Below are positions 1-8,837 of a stretch of 64,000 nucleotides of DNA, piece by piece. The DNA lies in NCBI RefSeq assembly GCF_016019935.1, contig NZ_JAECMT010000006.1:91367-155366 (forward strand). Direction: 5' to 3'. The position numbers and the translations under genes are program-made. The notes under the pieces are model-generated. The model had not been told where the DNA came from. It saw only the letters and a list, made by a program, of their open reading frames with translations, and made no database searches. The first letter of the stretch is position 1. Every line of letters begins with the position of its first letter. The DNA comes from Paenibacillus sp. GSMTC-2017 (lineage in GTDB: Bacteria > Bacillota > Bacilli > Paenibacillales > Paenibacillaceae).

Positions 1-483
1 GGATATGGTGGAGAATTAGGTCATGCATTCTATGGCAGTGAGTATTCGGCATATGAGTGTGGCTGCGGGATGAATGGACATATTGGAGGGGTATCCTCCG
101 GAAGAGGTATTGAAAAAATAGCGGAGCAATATTTTATCAATAATAATCAATCTACTGGACAAAAATTTACTACTTATGATCTAATTCGCGGATTAAATAG
201 CGGAGATCCTCAATGTGTAGAAATTTTAACCTTGAGTACACTACCAATAGCAAAAAGTATACAGTTTATATTTTCTGTAATTGGTATTGATCGGTTCATT
301 ATTATTGGTGGTGTTCCGTGTTCTATTGGTCAACTCTATATTGATAGTTTGCTTAGCCATATGAAGAATATTGGATTTATGGGCAAATCGAACGATCAAC
401 TCTCTGAAATGCTCATTTTAGGGAACTATGATGACTTAAATGGTATTTATGGAATGGCAAATTATCTAAATTCAATCAGTTAA
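1..483 (+). CDS. ROK-family sugar/cyclitol kinase, C-terminal part
   Basis: The reading frame is open from base 1, so only about the last 160 residues are present. The first codons read GYGGELGHAFYG and then ECGCGMNGHIGG. This is the ROK signature, in which a Glu and a His flank a Cys-rich zinc site followed by a glycine-rich stretch. ROK proteins are cytoplasmic ATP-dependent sugar kinases or repressors; no DNA-binding part can be judged here. The stop is 13 bases before the aminotransferase start, so it belongs to the same operon. ROK-type kinases (ValC/AcbM) phosphorylate C7-cyclitols in validamycin and acarbose biosynthesis. With a valiolone-type cyclase three genes downstream, a cyclitol kinase is the best inference, but an ordinary glucokinase is possible. 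Confidence 0.8.
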   Translation, partial: GYGGELGHAFYGSEYSAYECGCGMNGHIGGVSSGRGIEKIAEQYFINNNQSTGQKFTTYDLIRGLNSGDPQCVEILTLSTLPIAKSIQFIFSVIGIDRFIIIGGVPCSIGQLYIDSLLSHMKNIGFMGKSNDQLSEMLILGNYDDLNGIYGMANYLNSIS

Positions 484-496
484 AGGGGAATTAATT

Positions 497-1744
497 ATGC
501 ATCTTACTGAATATTATTCTAAGAATCTAGCAAAAAATACATGGCCTAACTTGAATTCAAACCCTATTGTAAAGGGCGAAGGAATCTATTTTTGGGACAC
601 TGATAATAAAAAATTCACGGATTTTTCTAGTCAAACATTGAATTTGTTATTAGGGCAATGTCATCCGGCGATTGTTGATGCAATAAAAGCTCAGGCAGAG
701 ACACTTACGTATGCTTCCAGCCGATTCTCCTCTCTACCATACCTAAAAGCAGCAGAGGAATTGGTAGGTATAGCTCCTAAAGGCTTTAATAAAGTTAATA
801 TAAAAATGTGCGATGGATCAGATGCTAATGAAGCAGCTGTGAAAACGGCAAAGAAATATACTGGGAAATCAGGCATTGTTTCTTTTGTAATGGGTCATAC
901 AGGTCAGACGACACAAACAATTCAACTTCGAGGATATATGAGGGATCCTGAAATCTTCAGAGGAAATGTAGAGGATGTCATATTTATTGACTGGCCAGAA
1001 TGCCGTACTCAACATGACTATCTTATGGTATTGGAAAAGATGCGTTCTGAAATTATTAAACATAATAATGTCGCGGCAATTCTTGTTGATCCTATGATGG
1101 TTAATGCAGGTGTTTTAGTTAATGAAGGCACGGGGGATTTCTTGAAGGGTATAGAGTCAATTTGTAAGGATTTTGGCTGCCTGTTTATATTAGATGAAAA
1201 TCAAAGTTTCGGATGGTTGCCAGGTTTGTTTGCAGCTACCTATTATAATGTTTCTCCAGACATGATAACTATGGGAAAAGGACTGTCCGGAGGACATCCA
1301 TTATCAGGGCTTTTGATTAAAGATGAATTGGATGGCGTTCTAAACTATAATGATGCAGACTTTACGCACGGTGGACATGCATTGACTTGTGCAGCGGCAA
1401 TTGCATGCATATCAGTTCTTAAAAGTACAGATTTTGAGATCGAGAAAAAAGAGGAATTAATTAGAAATCGGTTATTGAAACTTCAAAAAGAATCAGCAAT
1501 TAATTTTGTTTACAGAGGTGTAGGATTAATTCATGGTCTTTCTATAGAAGTAGGGGATCGGGAAAAGAATAAATCTATAGCTGAAATAATCTTTAAGCAT
1601 TCATTAGATGCAGGTGTTTTCTTTAGATTATTTGAAAATAAAATTGTTTTAAAACCACCTGTTATCGTTACTGAAGATCAAATTAATAGTGTTTTAGATG
1701 TGCTGGAATCAGCGTTTAATGAGGTGACCGTTAAATGGAGTTAG
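497..1744 (+). CDS. class III (PLP-dependent) aminotransferase
   Basis: This 415-residue protein has the fold-type I class III layout. The cofactor-binding aspartate lies in the LDENQSFGW stretch (the family usually has LDEVQTGFGR), and the Schiff-base lysine is about K261 in MGKGLSGGHPLSG. Members transfer an amino group to aldehydes or ketones, including glutamate-1-semialdehyde and several amino-sugar or aminocyclitol precursors. The start follows a GGGGAATTA ribosome site. It sits between a ROK kinase and an epimerase and overlaps the epimerase by 10 bases, so translation is probably coupled. The likely role is installing the nitrogen on a keto-cyclitol. That substrate is inferred from the neighbours, not read from the sequence. 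Confidence 0.85.
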   Translation: MHLTEYYSKNLAKNTWPNLNSNPIVKGEGIYFWDTDNKKFTDFSSQTLNLLLGQCHPAIVDAIKAQAETLTYASSRFSSLPYLKAAEELVGIAPKGFNKVNIKMCDGSDANEAAVKTAKKYTGKSGIVSFVMGHTGQTTQTIQLRGYMRDPEIFRGNVEDVIFIDWPECRTQHDYLMVLEKMRSEIIKHNNVAAILVDPMMVNAGVLVNEGTGDFLKGIESICKDFGCLFILDENQSFGWLPGLFAATYYNVSPDMITMGKGLSGGHPLSGLLIKDELDGVLNYNDADFTHGGHALTCAAAIACISVLKSTDFEIEKKEELIRNRLLKLQKESAINFVYRGVGLIHGLSIEVGDREKNKSIAEIIFKHSLDAGVFFRLFENKIVLKPPVIVTEDQINSVLDVLESAFNEVTVKWS

Positions 1745-2664
1745 GTCTATTTACACGCGCATATCAGGAATTCGATATCGATGAAGCATTTCAAAAAATT
1801 CAATCCCTGGGAATTAAGCATATTGAAGTCGTAGCTAACCATGGAAGCAAACATTTGAACCTAGAAGAAGCTTTGACTTCGAATTATCACTCACGATACC
1901 AGAAGGCTCTAAATGATCATGGGTTACGAATCTCATCACTAACCTTGCATCGTGATGCTCAAATGGTAATGGGTCCTCATGGTGAAGCAACTCAGCACTT
2001 TTTCAAAGGTACTTCCGAAGAGCAAATTGAATTTGGGGTTAAGAGAGCAAAGTTGGCTGCGGATGTTGCAAAAGAGTATGAAATCCCTGTAGTTGTAGGT
2101 TACCTTGGCTGCGCTAACTTTTCTCACTTTTTTCCTTGGCCTTATAAAGAAGGTTGGGAACGACAGCTTAAACTAACCTATGAGAGATGGATGCCTATAC
2201 TGGAATATTATGAGCGTTCAGGCGTTATATTTGCTCACGAAGTAGGGCCTCAGCAGATAGCTTACGATTTGGAAACGGCATTGGAAATTTCCGAAATGTT
2301 CAATACTTCCGGGTTTGGCATTTGCCTGGACCCATCTAATCTTATACTGGTGGGTGTTGATCCAGAATGTTTTATAGAGCAATTGAAAAGAAAAATTGTT
2401 CATGTTCATGGTAAAGATGCGGAGCTTACTTATAAAAGGCCTTATTCGGGCTGGCTTCCACATGGGGATTTGAGCCGACCGGATCGTGGGGTTCGATTTA
2501 GAATTCCTGGCTGGGGTGATGTTAACTGGAAAAAGGTTCTTACTTCTTTAAAGATGAACGGTTATAACGGCATTATATCTATTGAATACGAGGATTCTAC
2601 TTTTAATGTGGAGGAGGGATTGGAAAAGTCTATTGATTTTTTAAAACCACTGTTATTCAAATAA
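1735..2664 (+). CDS. sugar phosphate isomerase/epimerase (xylose-isomerase-like TIM barrel)
   Basis: This 309-residue protein fits the AP-endonuclease-2/xylose-isomerase-like barrel. It starts with a short beta strand (MELGLFTRAY), followed by the IKHIEVVAN, HEVGP, GICLDPSNL, VHVHGKD and ISIEYEDS strand ends. These carry the acidic and histidine residues (E, D, H, E) that bind the divalent metal in this family. The start codon lies inside the end of the aminotransferase gene. Family members epimerise or isomerise sugars, inositols and keto-acids in the cytoplasm. Acarbose-type pathways need a C2 epimerisation of 2-epi-5-epi-valiolone or its phosphate, and this enzyme is the obvious candidate in the operon. 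The substrate is inference. Confidence 0.8.
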   Translation: MELGLFTRAYQEFDIDEAFQKIQSLGIKHIEVVANHGSKHLNLEEALTSNYHSRYQKALNDHGLRISSLTLHRDAQMVMGPHGEATQHFFKGTSEEQIEFGVKRAKLAADVAKEYEIPVVVGYLGCANFSHFFPWPYKEGWERQLKLTYERWMPILEYYERSGVIFAHEVGPQQIAYDLETALEISEMFNTSGFGICLDPSNLILVGVDPECFIEQLKRKIVHVHGKDAELTYKRPYSGWLPHGDLSRPDRGVRFRIPGWGDVNWKKVLTSLKMNGYNGIISIEYEDSTFNVEEGLEKSIDFLKPLLFK

Positions 2665-2698
2665 AAAGAGATCTAATTAACTGGGAGGGAAATTATAT

Positions 2699-3871
2699 AT
2701 GAATAAAAATACTTTAATTGAAAAAACAACTGATACTATCGCAGTATATGAAAAAAACGATTTCTCATTTGATATTTATTTTGCTAACAACATTTTTCAA
2801 ACGAGTCAATTAATTAAGGAAATTTGCGAGGACAACAAGTGCCTTGTCATTATAAGTGAAACTATTGAAAAATATTATTATTCTGAAATTGAAAATTATT
2901 TTAATAATAACTTTGAAAATAAATATAAGATCATAGTAATTCCTACAACAGAACAAAATAAAACGATGGAAACTGTTTTAGAAATCTGTAAAGCTGGCAA
3001 AAACTTCGGCTTGGATCGTAGGTCGTTAATGATAGGAATTGGGGGAGGAATCCTTCTAGATATTGTTGGTTTTGCTGCTACGATGTTTAAAAGAAAACTT
3101 AAATATCTGCGCATTCCAACTACCCTAGTAGGGCAAATTGATGCGGGTGTCGGCATTAAAACAGGCATAAACTTCGAGGGGGCAAAAAACTATATCGGTT
3201 CCTTTTATCCTCCTGTTGCTACTATTATAGACAATAATTTCTTAAAAACATTACCAGAAGAACATTTTTTATGTGGATTAGCTGAGATATTAAAAATGGG
3301 AATTATAATGGATAATGATTTATTTTGTAGAATCCAGGATAACTATAAGAGTCTTATTCAGAATAGATATCAACTCGACCCAATGCTTTCAAAAGAAATT
3401 AATTATAAAGCAGTAGACGATATGCTATCGGAACTACAAGGTAATTTCTTTGAATATAATCTTGAAAGATATGTAGATTTTGGTCATACATTCAGTCCTT
3501 TTATAGAAGAGCATTCCAACTATTCTATTAATCACGGTATTGCCGTTGCTATGGATATCGCTATCTCAACTGAAATATCTTTCCTACTAGATATGATTTC
3601 AAATGAGCATAGAAGTAGAATACACAACCTTCTCTTAGATATCGGCTATGACATATATGATGCCCAAACTTATTTATTTGAAAAAATGTGGAAATCATTA
3701 GATAACGTTATTTTGCATAGAGGAAATAATTTAAATTTAGTAGTACCAACAGAAATTGGGAAAGCGACGTTCCTTAAAGAGAGAAGCGACATTAGTGACA
3801 CTTTATTACAGACAGCTATTTTAAGTTTAAAAGAATACCAAGAAAGACATAGAGAAATGGCATATGCGTAA
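2699..3871 (+). CDS. 2-epi-5-epi-valiolone-synthase-like sugar phosphate cyclase
   Basis: This 390-residue protein belongs to the dehydroquinate-synthase superfamily. It has the NAD-binding IGGGILLDIVGFAA stretch, then PTTLVGQIDAGVGIKTGINF, then KNYIGSFYPP. The region near residue 258 reads VDFGHTFSP followed by NHGIAVAMDIA. This matches 2-epi-5-epi-valiolone synthases (EEVS: DFGHtfSP...HGeAVaiDmA), whereas dehydroquinate synthases have NLGHTFGHAIE. EEVS cyclises sedoheptulose 7-phosphate to a C7 cyclitol and commits carbon to C7N-aminocyclitols such as acarbose, validamycin and cetoniacytone. A GGGAGG ribosome site precedes the ATG. It is the diagnostic gene of this operon. Other C7-cyclase subclasses, such as desmethyl-4-deoxygadusol synthase, cannot be excluded by eye. 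Confidence 0.8.
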   Translation: MNKNTLIEKTTDTIAVYEKNDFSFDIYFANNIFQTSQLIKEICEDNKCLVIISETIEKYYYSEIENYFNNNFENKYKIIVIPTTEQNKTMETVLEICKAGKNFGLDRRSLMIGIGGGILLDIVGFAATMFKRKLKYLRIPTTLVGQIDAGVGIKTGINFEGAKNYIGSFYPPVATIIDNNFLKTLPEEHFLCGLAEILKMGIIMDNDLFCRIQDNYKSLIQNRYQLDPMLSKEINYKAVDDMLSELQGNFFEYNLERYVDFGHTFSPFIEEHSNYSINHGIAVAMDIAISTEISFLLDMISNEHRSRIHNLLLDIGYDIYDAQTYLFEKMWKSLDNVILHRGNNLNLVVPTEIGKATFLKERSDISDTLLQTAILSLKEYQERHREMAYA

Positions 3872-3903
3872 TTGTTCAAAAAAAATATTTTAAAAGGAAG
3901 TTA

Positions 3904-5259
3904 ATGATGAAAAGACTTTTTGGTACGGATGGAATTAGAGAACTGGCAGATCCCTTTTTTACAGACCAAGAGCTGCAGAAAATCTGCTTAAGTATTGCTA
4001 CTTATTTAAATGAAAGAAATGCAAGCAAGGTTGTAATAGGTTTGGATACTAGAGAATCAGGTAACCGCATTGTAGCTAAGGTTGCAGGTTGCTTTAGATC
4101 CTTAGGGTATCATGTCATCCAGCTTGGAGTAATTCCTACTCCAGCTGTTGCTTTCTTAACGAAACATTACGAAGCAGATATGGGAATTATGATATCTGCT
4201 TCGCATAATAGTTTTGAATATAACGGAATCAAGCTGTTTGATAGAGATGGTTACAAAATTTCAGACGAGGCACAACAAGAGATTGAGCTCATTTATAGGC
4301 AAGGTTCTGATCCTAATCGACAGGAAGAGGTAACAGGAGGAATCATCGACGATAAGGCGGAAGAAGGGCAAAGTTATTATGTGAAATATTTAAAATTATC
4401 AGAAGAATACAACTTTAATGGTTTAAAAATTATAATGGATTGCGCAAATGGTGCAGCATACAAGTTGGCGCCTAAACTTTTTAACGAACTTGGAGCAGAA
4501 GTAATTGCCATCAATGCTGAACCTAATGGAAAGAACATTAACCATGGCGGTTCGCTAGATGTAAGTAAGCTTCAAAGCGAAGTTTTAAAGCATGGTGCTG
4601 CTGTTGGAGTTGCTTTTGATGGAGATGCAGATCGTTTAATCGCAGTTGATGAAATGGGTCAAGAAATTGATGGAAACCAGCTACTTTATTTATTTGCCGT
4701 AAGATACGTTGTTGAAAATAAAGAGTGCTCAAGCATCGTATCAACAGAAATGTGTAATTTAGGATTAGTAAAGTCGTTAAAAAAATTGGGTGTAAAGGTC
4801 ATCCAAACCAGTGTCGGCGATAGAAACGTTATGTTTGAAATATTAAAAACAAATAGTGTCTTGGGTGGAGAGCCTTCGGGACACATCATGTTTAAAAATT
4901 ATAGTTGTACTAGCGATGGTATGTTGGCTGCTTTGAAACTAGTATCTACTAGTCAGATTTCATGCGTCCCAATGAGTGAGCTTAAGAATGAAATGATCAT
5001 TTACCCACAAGTTATTAATAATATTCCTTATTTAGGAGAATGGCAGTTCTCAAGTGAATTAACTTTGTTAAAGGAGAAAATTAAATCAAAATTAGGTGAT
5101 GATGGCAAAATTATCATTCGTAAATCAGGCTCTGAGCCAGTAATCAGAGTTATGATAGAAAGTGCTGACATAGACCTTATATCGGAATATATGCAGCAAA
5201 TACAAGAGTTAATTCATTGTGAGAAGCAATATTCCGTTACTATCAACGAAAATAGATAA
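3904..5259 (+). CDS. GlmM-like phosphohexomutase
   Basis: This 451-residue protein has the usual phosphoglucosamine mutase length (about 448) and all four alpha-D-phosphohexomutase motifs. They are the phosphoserine loop ISASHN (Ser near residue 100), the magnesium loop FDGDADRL, the sugar loop GEPSGHIMF, and the phosphate-binding RKSGSEPVIRVM. The N-terminus FGTDGIRE is GlmM-like. GlmM interconverts glucosamine 6- and 1-phosphate for cell-wall UDP-GlcNAc. Housekeeping glmM normally sits near cdaA, not among cyclitol genes, so this is probably a second copy. It may move the phosphate on an amino-carbasugar or act as a self-resistant replacement. There are two adjacent ATG codons (3904 and 3907) behind AAAGGAAG, and either could start. 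Confidence 0.85.
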   Translation: MMKRLFGTDGIRELADPFFTDQELQKICLSIATYLNERNASKVVIGLDTRESGNRIVAKVAGCFRSLGYHVIQLGVIPTPAVAFLTKHYEADMGIMISASHNSFEYNGIKLFDRDGYKISDEAQQEIELIYRQGSDPNRQEEVTGGIIDDKAEEGQSYYVKYLKLSEEYNFNGLKIIMDCANGAAYKLAPKLFNELGAEVIAINAEPNGKNINHGGSLDVSKLQSEVLKHGAAVGVAFDGDADRLIAVDEMGQEIDGNQLLYLFAVRYVVENKECSSIVSTEMCNLGLVKSLKKLGVKVIQTSVGDRNVMFEILKTNSVLGGEPSGHIMFKNYSCTSDGMLAALKLVSTSQISCVPMSELKNEMIIYPQVINNIPYLGEWQFSSELTLLKEKIKSKLGDDGKIIIRKSGSEPVIRVMIESADIDLISEYMQQIQELIHCEKQYSVTINENR

Positions 5260-5273
5260 AAGGACTGATCATT

Positions 5274-6860
5274 ATGAGGAACTTGGAAAGTTTATCTTTA
5301 GAGGAAAAGGTAGGGCAAATGATTATAGGCGGATTTGATGGCTATCAGCTATCTAGTGAGCTTATTACTCTAATTGAAGACTATAAAATTGGTGGAATAG
5401 CATATTATAGACGTAATATTGACAATAATGAGCAGCTCTTCTCTTTATCAAAAGCTATGCAAGAAAGAGCTATTGAAAAAGTAGGTATCCCTTTGCTCAT
5501 TTCAATTGATCAGGAAGGAGGAGTAGTGGGAAGAATAACGGATGATTTTACATTAATACCGGGAAATATGGCTCTTGGAGCAGTAGGTAATCTAGATTTA
5601 GTGTATGATTCTGCTGCAATTTGTGCAAAAGAATTAAAAGCACTGGGTATTAATATGAATTTAGCTCCCTGTTTAGATATTAATAGTAATCCGAATAATT
5701 GTGTTATCGGAGTACGTTCATTTAGTGATGAGCCTCTAAAGGTAAGCGAATTGGGCATTGCGGTCATTAATGGATATCAGAATAATGATCTTTGTGCAAC
5801 GATTAAACATTTTCCAGGACATGGCGATACAGAATCTGATTCTCATTACTCTATGCCTATCATTACACAAGGTATTGATCTTCTTTACGATAGAGAACTG
5901 TTACCGTTTATTAAGGCGATTGAAGCCGGGGTGGATGCTATTATGACCGGTCACATTCTTGTCCCTGAATTGGATAAAAACTATCCATGTACGGTATCAA
6001 AAATTATAATTACTGATCTATTAAGAAATAAGCTTGGATATGAAGGTGTAGTTGTTTCCGATTGCCTTGAAATGAAAGGGATATCGTCTGCTTATGAATT
6101 TAATGATCTAGTAATAAAAACAGTTCAAGCTGGGGTCGATTTGTTATTTTTTGCTCACGGATTTGAGAATAAAATTGAAGCGATCAATTGTATTATTCAG
6201 GCTGTTAAAAATGGAATAATACCGATTGAGCAAATAGACGCTTCTGTCCAAAGGATTTTGGATCTTAAGAAGAAAAGAAACTTAGAGTCCTTTATAGGAA
6301 ACTGGGAAGAAGCAAAAAAAGAAATTGCAAAAAAGGAACATACTGAATTTCTACTCTCATTGAGTGAACAAAGCATTACTTTAGTTAAAGATGAGAATAA
6401 TAAGATTCCTTTAAATACAAACAGAGAAGTTCTTGTTATTAATTTGGAAGTTAGAACAGATACCGAGATCGATATTGTATTCCATCTAGAAGAAACATTA
6501 GGCTATTATTTGAAGAAATACGGTTGTTCAGTCAATGAATTGAGCTACAGTATTGATCCTAGTGAAGAAGACATTGAAGAAATTTTAAGTTTTACTACAC
6601 AATATCAAAACATTATTGTCACTAGTTATAATACTGTAAAGTATGAAAATCAACGTAAGCTAATTAAGAGGCTTGAAAATTTATATAAAGATAATTTAAT
6701 TATATTAGCAGTTCGTAATCCATATGATATTTTAATGTTTGAAGAAATTAAAACCTATATATTAAGTTATGAAAGCAATCCTGTATCTATGGACTCTGCT
6801 GCAAAAGTTTTGTTAGGGAAGAGTATTGCAAAAGGGAATTTGCCTGTTAAAATTTACTAA
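5274..6860 (+). CDS. GH3 beta-N-acetylhexosaminidase (NagZ-like)
   Basis: This 528-residue protein has an N-terminal GH3 barrel with the NagZ-type motif KHFPGHGDTESDSH near residue 178. Its His/Asp pair marks GlcNAc-specific family members. The nucleophile aspartate lies in VVVSDCLEMKGI. A shorter C-terminal alpha/beta domain follows, as in Bacillus NagZ. No signal peptide is visible, so it should be cytoplasmic, whereas B. subtilis NagZ is secreted. It starts 14 bases after the GlmM-like gene behind an AAAGGACTG site. NagZ enzymes cut terminal GlcNAc from muropeptides or chitobiose. In a cyclitol operon it could trim a GlcNAc-bearing intermediate or be an insensitive duplicate of the drug target; both are inference. 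Confidence 0.85.
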   Translation: MRNLESLSLEEKVGQMIIGGFDGYQLSSELITLIEDYKIGGIAYYRRNIDNNEQLFSLSKAMQERAIEKVGIPLLISIDQEGGVVGRITDDFTLIPGNMALGAVGNLDLVYDSAAICAKELKALGINMNLAPCLDINSNPNNCVIGVRSFSDEPLKVSELGIAVINGYQNNDLCATIKHFPGHGDTESDSHYSMPIITQGIDLLYDRELLPFIKAIEAGVDAIMTGHILVPELDKNYPCTVSKIIITDLLRNKLGYEGVVVSDCLEMKGISSAYEFNDLVIKTVQAGVDLLFFAHGFENKIEAINCIIQAVKNGIIPIEQIDASVQRILDLKKKRNLESFIGNWEEAKKEIAKKEHTEFLLSLSEQSITLVKDENNKIPLNTNREVLVINLEVRTDTEIDIVFHLEETLGYYLKKYGCSVNELSYSIDPSEEDIEEILSFTTQYQNIIVTSYNTVKYENQRKLIKRLENLYKDNLIILAVRNPYDILMFEEIKTYILSYESNPVSMDSAAKVLLGKSIAKGNLPVKIY

Positions 6861-6890
6861 AGTCTTACTTGGAAAAAGGGGCAAATCATT

Positions 6891-8126
6891 TTGAGAATAT
6901 TTAGTTCTCTAAAAAAGATGTTTACCATTAAAAGTATGATCCCACTAATAACGGTGAACATATTATTTGGTATTTCAAATTCATTTGTCGTACCGTTCAT
7001 GTCCATCTTCGGGATAGAGGAAGTTGGAATGAGCAACACATCGTTCGGGATTTTTATGGCACTTTCTTCTGTTGCTAACGTTGTTATCAGTACTTATATC
7101 GGAAAGATTTCGGATTCTAGAATAGATCGTAAAACGATTCTAATCTTAGCAACTACTTCATTAATAATTGGTTATTTGGGATATGCATTTATTCGAGATT
7201 ACTATATATTGCTGTTTATAGCGATGTTTGTATTAGGTATAGCCTCTTCGGGGACACCACAAATTTTAGCTTTTGCAAGAGAATCTATTAATAATTCAAA
7301 TGTATCACCAAAGGAAACTCCTTTATTTCTAAATATATTCAGAATGACTTTCTCTTTGTCCTGGACAATAGGACCCGCAATTGCAGCAATAATTTTAGTC
7401 CATACTGATTTTAGAGGGACTTTTATGATTGCTGCAGGCGGTTATTTTATTATGCTAGTGTTAATTATTTTTTTTATAAAATCAAATAAGATTGCCAAAA
7501 CAGAAAGAAAACCGCAGCCACGTCTAGTAACCCATTTGAAAAATCCTTTTATATCAGCCAATGTTATCGCGTTTATTCTTATTACGGCTGCAAGTAATAT
7601 GAATACCGTAAATATGTCTTATTACGTACTGAAAATACTTAATGGCTCTAAAGAACAGATTGGGATTATTTTTAGTATTGCACCAATTTTCGAAATTCCA
7701 TTCATGCTAGGAATGGGCATATTGGCAACTAAAATTGATAACAAAATTATTATAAGAATTGGGGCTTTAATTTCTGTTTTATATTTTGTTCTGTTATCTA
7801 TTGTAGATTCCGTCTGGCAGATTTATTTGGTCCAAATTTTAAGTGCTGCTTATATATCGATTATTATGGGCACCGCAGTTTCGTATTTCCAGGATTTCAT
7901 ACCAAATGAGGCAGGTACTGCTACCACACTTTTTACAAGCAGTACTCGCATAGGTGCGTTATTAGGTTTCTTACTATTTGGAGTGTTTTCTCAATACATG
8001 GGCTATAAGTTTGTTTATCTGCTTTGTATCGTATTCACTTTGGTAGCATTAATTATGCTCGTTATATTTAATAAGAATCCTAACAGTGAAGTCCAAGTAA
8101 CGCATCAATTAACTATTGATAAATAA
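6891..8126 (+). CDS. MFS exporter, sugar-efflux-transporter type
   Basis: This 411-residue, highly hydrophobic protein has about 12 predicted membrane segments. The first is near residues 15-35. The loop after the second helix reads GKISDSRIDRKT, the MFS motif-A position. ASSGTPQILAFARES in the fourth/fifth helix region recalls SetA-type sugar efflux pumps. The start is a TTG at 6891 behind AAAAAGGGG, 30 bases after the GH3 gene. Placed at the end of a cyclitol pathway, it most likely exports the finished amino-carbasugar. Its substrate is not readable from sequence. Confidence 0.75.
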   Translation: MRIFSSLKKMFTIKSMIPLITVNILFGISNSFVVPFMSIFGIEEVGMSNTSFGIFMALSSVANVVISTYIGKISDSRIDRKTILILATTSLIIGYLGYAFIRDYYILLFIAMFVLGIASSGTPQILAFARESINNSNVSPKETPLFLNIFRMTFSLSWTIGPAIAAIILVHTDFRGTFMIAAGGYFIMLVLIIFFIKSNKIAKTERKPQPRLVTHLKNPFISANVIAFILITAASNMNTVNMSYYVLKILNGSKEQIGIIFSIAPIFEIPFMLGMGILATKIDNKIIIRIGALISVLYFVLLSIVDSVWQIYLVQILSAAYISIIMGTAVSYFQDFIPNEAGTATTLFTSSTRIGALLGFLLFGVFSQYMGYKFVYLLCIVFTLVALIMLVIFNKNPNSEVQVTHQLTIDK

Positions 8127-8209
8127 AGTTTTCGTCGCACTGAGAACATTTACAGGTCTCGAGGAAAAAATACTCGATAAAAATATATTGAAGATATAAG
8201 GAGACTCAA

Positions 8210-8641
8210 ATGAATTATAAAATTAGAGAAGCAAAGATGTCGGATGCACTAAAAATTTTTGAATTATCTTCTCAATTGGGATACCCTCTAGAAAAAGATG
8301 CAGCTAGTCTGCGCCTTTCCTTCATTTTGGACAAATCTGATCAAGCTGTATTTGTAGCTGAATCAGATAAGGAAATAATAGGATGGGTGCACGTGCATAT
8401 AAGATGCTTAATTGAAACACCCGTGTTTGCAGAAATTGGAGGACTTGTTACAGATATTAATCATAGAGGAATGGGAATAGGTAAAGCATTAATGGTTAGA
8501 TGCGAAGAATGGACAAAAGAAAAACAGGTTTCTGAACTTAAAGCTAGGTCTGGAGAAAAGAGAGTTGAGGCACACGAGTTCTATGAAAGAATAGGCTATA
8601 TAAACATGAAGAAGCAGAAAGTTTTCAAAAAAGCTTTTTAA
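8210..8641 (+). CDS. GNAT-family N-acetyltransferase
   Basis: This 143-residue protein is a single GNAT domain. The acetyl-CoA-binding beta4-alpha3 motif reads NHRGMGIGKALM, preceded by the strand FAEIGGLVTD, and the C-terminal part carries HEFYERIGY, a common GNAT ending. The ATG is behind ATAAGGAGA, 83 bases after the exporter and in the same direction. Cytoplasmic GNATs acetylate amines of small molecules, including aminoglycosides. Here it could acetylate the predicted aminocyclitol, as a tailoring or self-protection step, or be unrelated. No strong terminator follows; only a weak hairpin without a T-run lies at 8653-8678. Confidence 0.75.
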   Translation: MNYKIREAKMSDALKIFELSSQLGYPLEKDAASLRLSFILDKSDQAVFVAESDKEIIGWVHVHIRCLIETPVFAEIGGLVTDINHRGMGIGKALMVRCEEWTKEKQVSELKARSGEKRVEAHEFYERIGYINMKKQKVFKKAF

Positions 8642-8741
8642 ACCTAACATTAATCAGCCGATTACTGGAGGAGCTGATCAAATAACAGGTGGATGGCTTA
8701 AGTATGCGCATAACATTCACTTTCATTCTATTTTCCATGTG

Positions 8742-8771
8742 TTGACATATAAAATATTCCTATGTTAGGAT
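8742..8771 (+). promoter_or_regulatory. sigma-A-type promoter of the hydrolase leader
   Basis: A perfect -35 TTGACA (8742-8747) is followed after 18 bases by TAGGAT (8766-8771). It is the only good promoter in the 447-base gap between the GNAT gene and the hydrolase. It would start a leader RNA of about 310 bases carrying the leader peptide and attenuator. Seen directly; activity is inferred. Confidence 0.6.
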
Positions 8772-8801
8772 TGCAATAATTGATACGAACGGAGGGGTTA
8801 C

Positions 8802-8837
8802 GTGTGGTTAACTAATTTTTCGATACTTTTTGCATAG
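8802..8837 (+). CDS. 11-residue leader peptide MWLTNFSILFA
   Basis: A GTG start with a strong ribosome site, GGAGGGG at 8791-8797, opens an 11-codon frame that ends with TAG. It is only about 30 bases inside the predicted transcript and is followed at once by the hairpins of the attenuator. Short, well-initiated hydrophobic leader peptides of this kind control erm, msr and vmlR-type resistance genes by drug-dependent ribosome stalling. The peptide has no known arrest motif that can be identified with confidence. Its existence rests on ribosome site, position and the RNA structures around it. Confidence 0.55.
   Translation: MWLTNFSILFA

Noticed and set aside
2699-3871. Annotation as 3-dehydroquinate synthase
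   Set aside because: The DFGHTFSP and HGIAVAMDIA segments match the EEVS group and not the NLGHTFGHAIE signature of AroB; neighbours are cyclitol genes.
8653-8678. Terminator of the cyclitol operon
   Set aside because: A 6-bp ATCAGC/GCTGAT stem with no T-run is too weak; the true end of the transcript is unclear.
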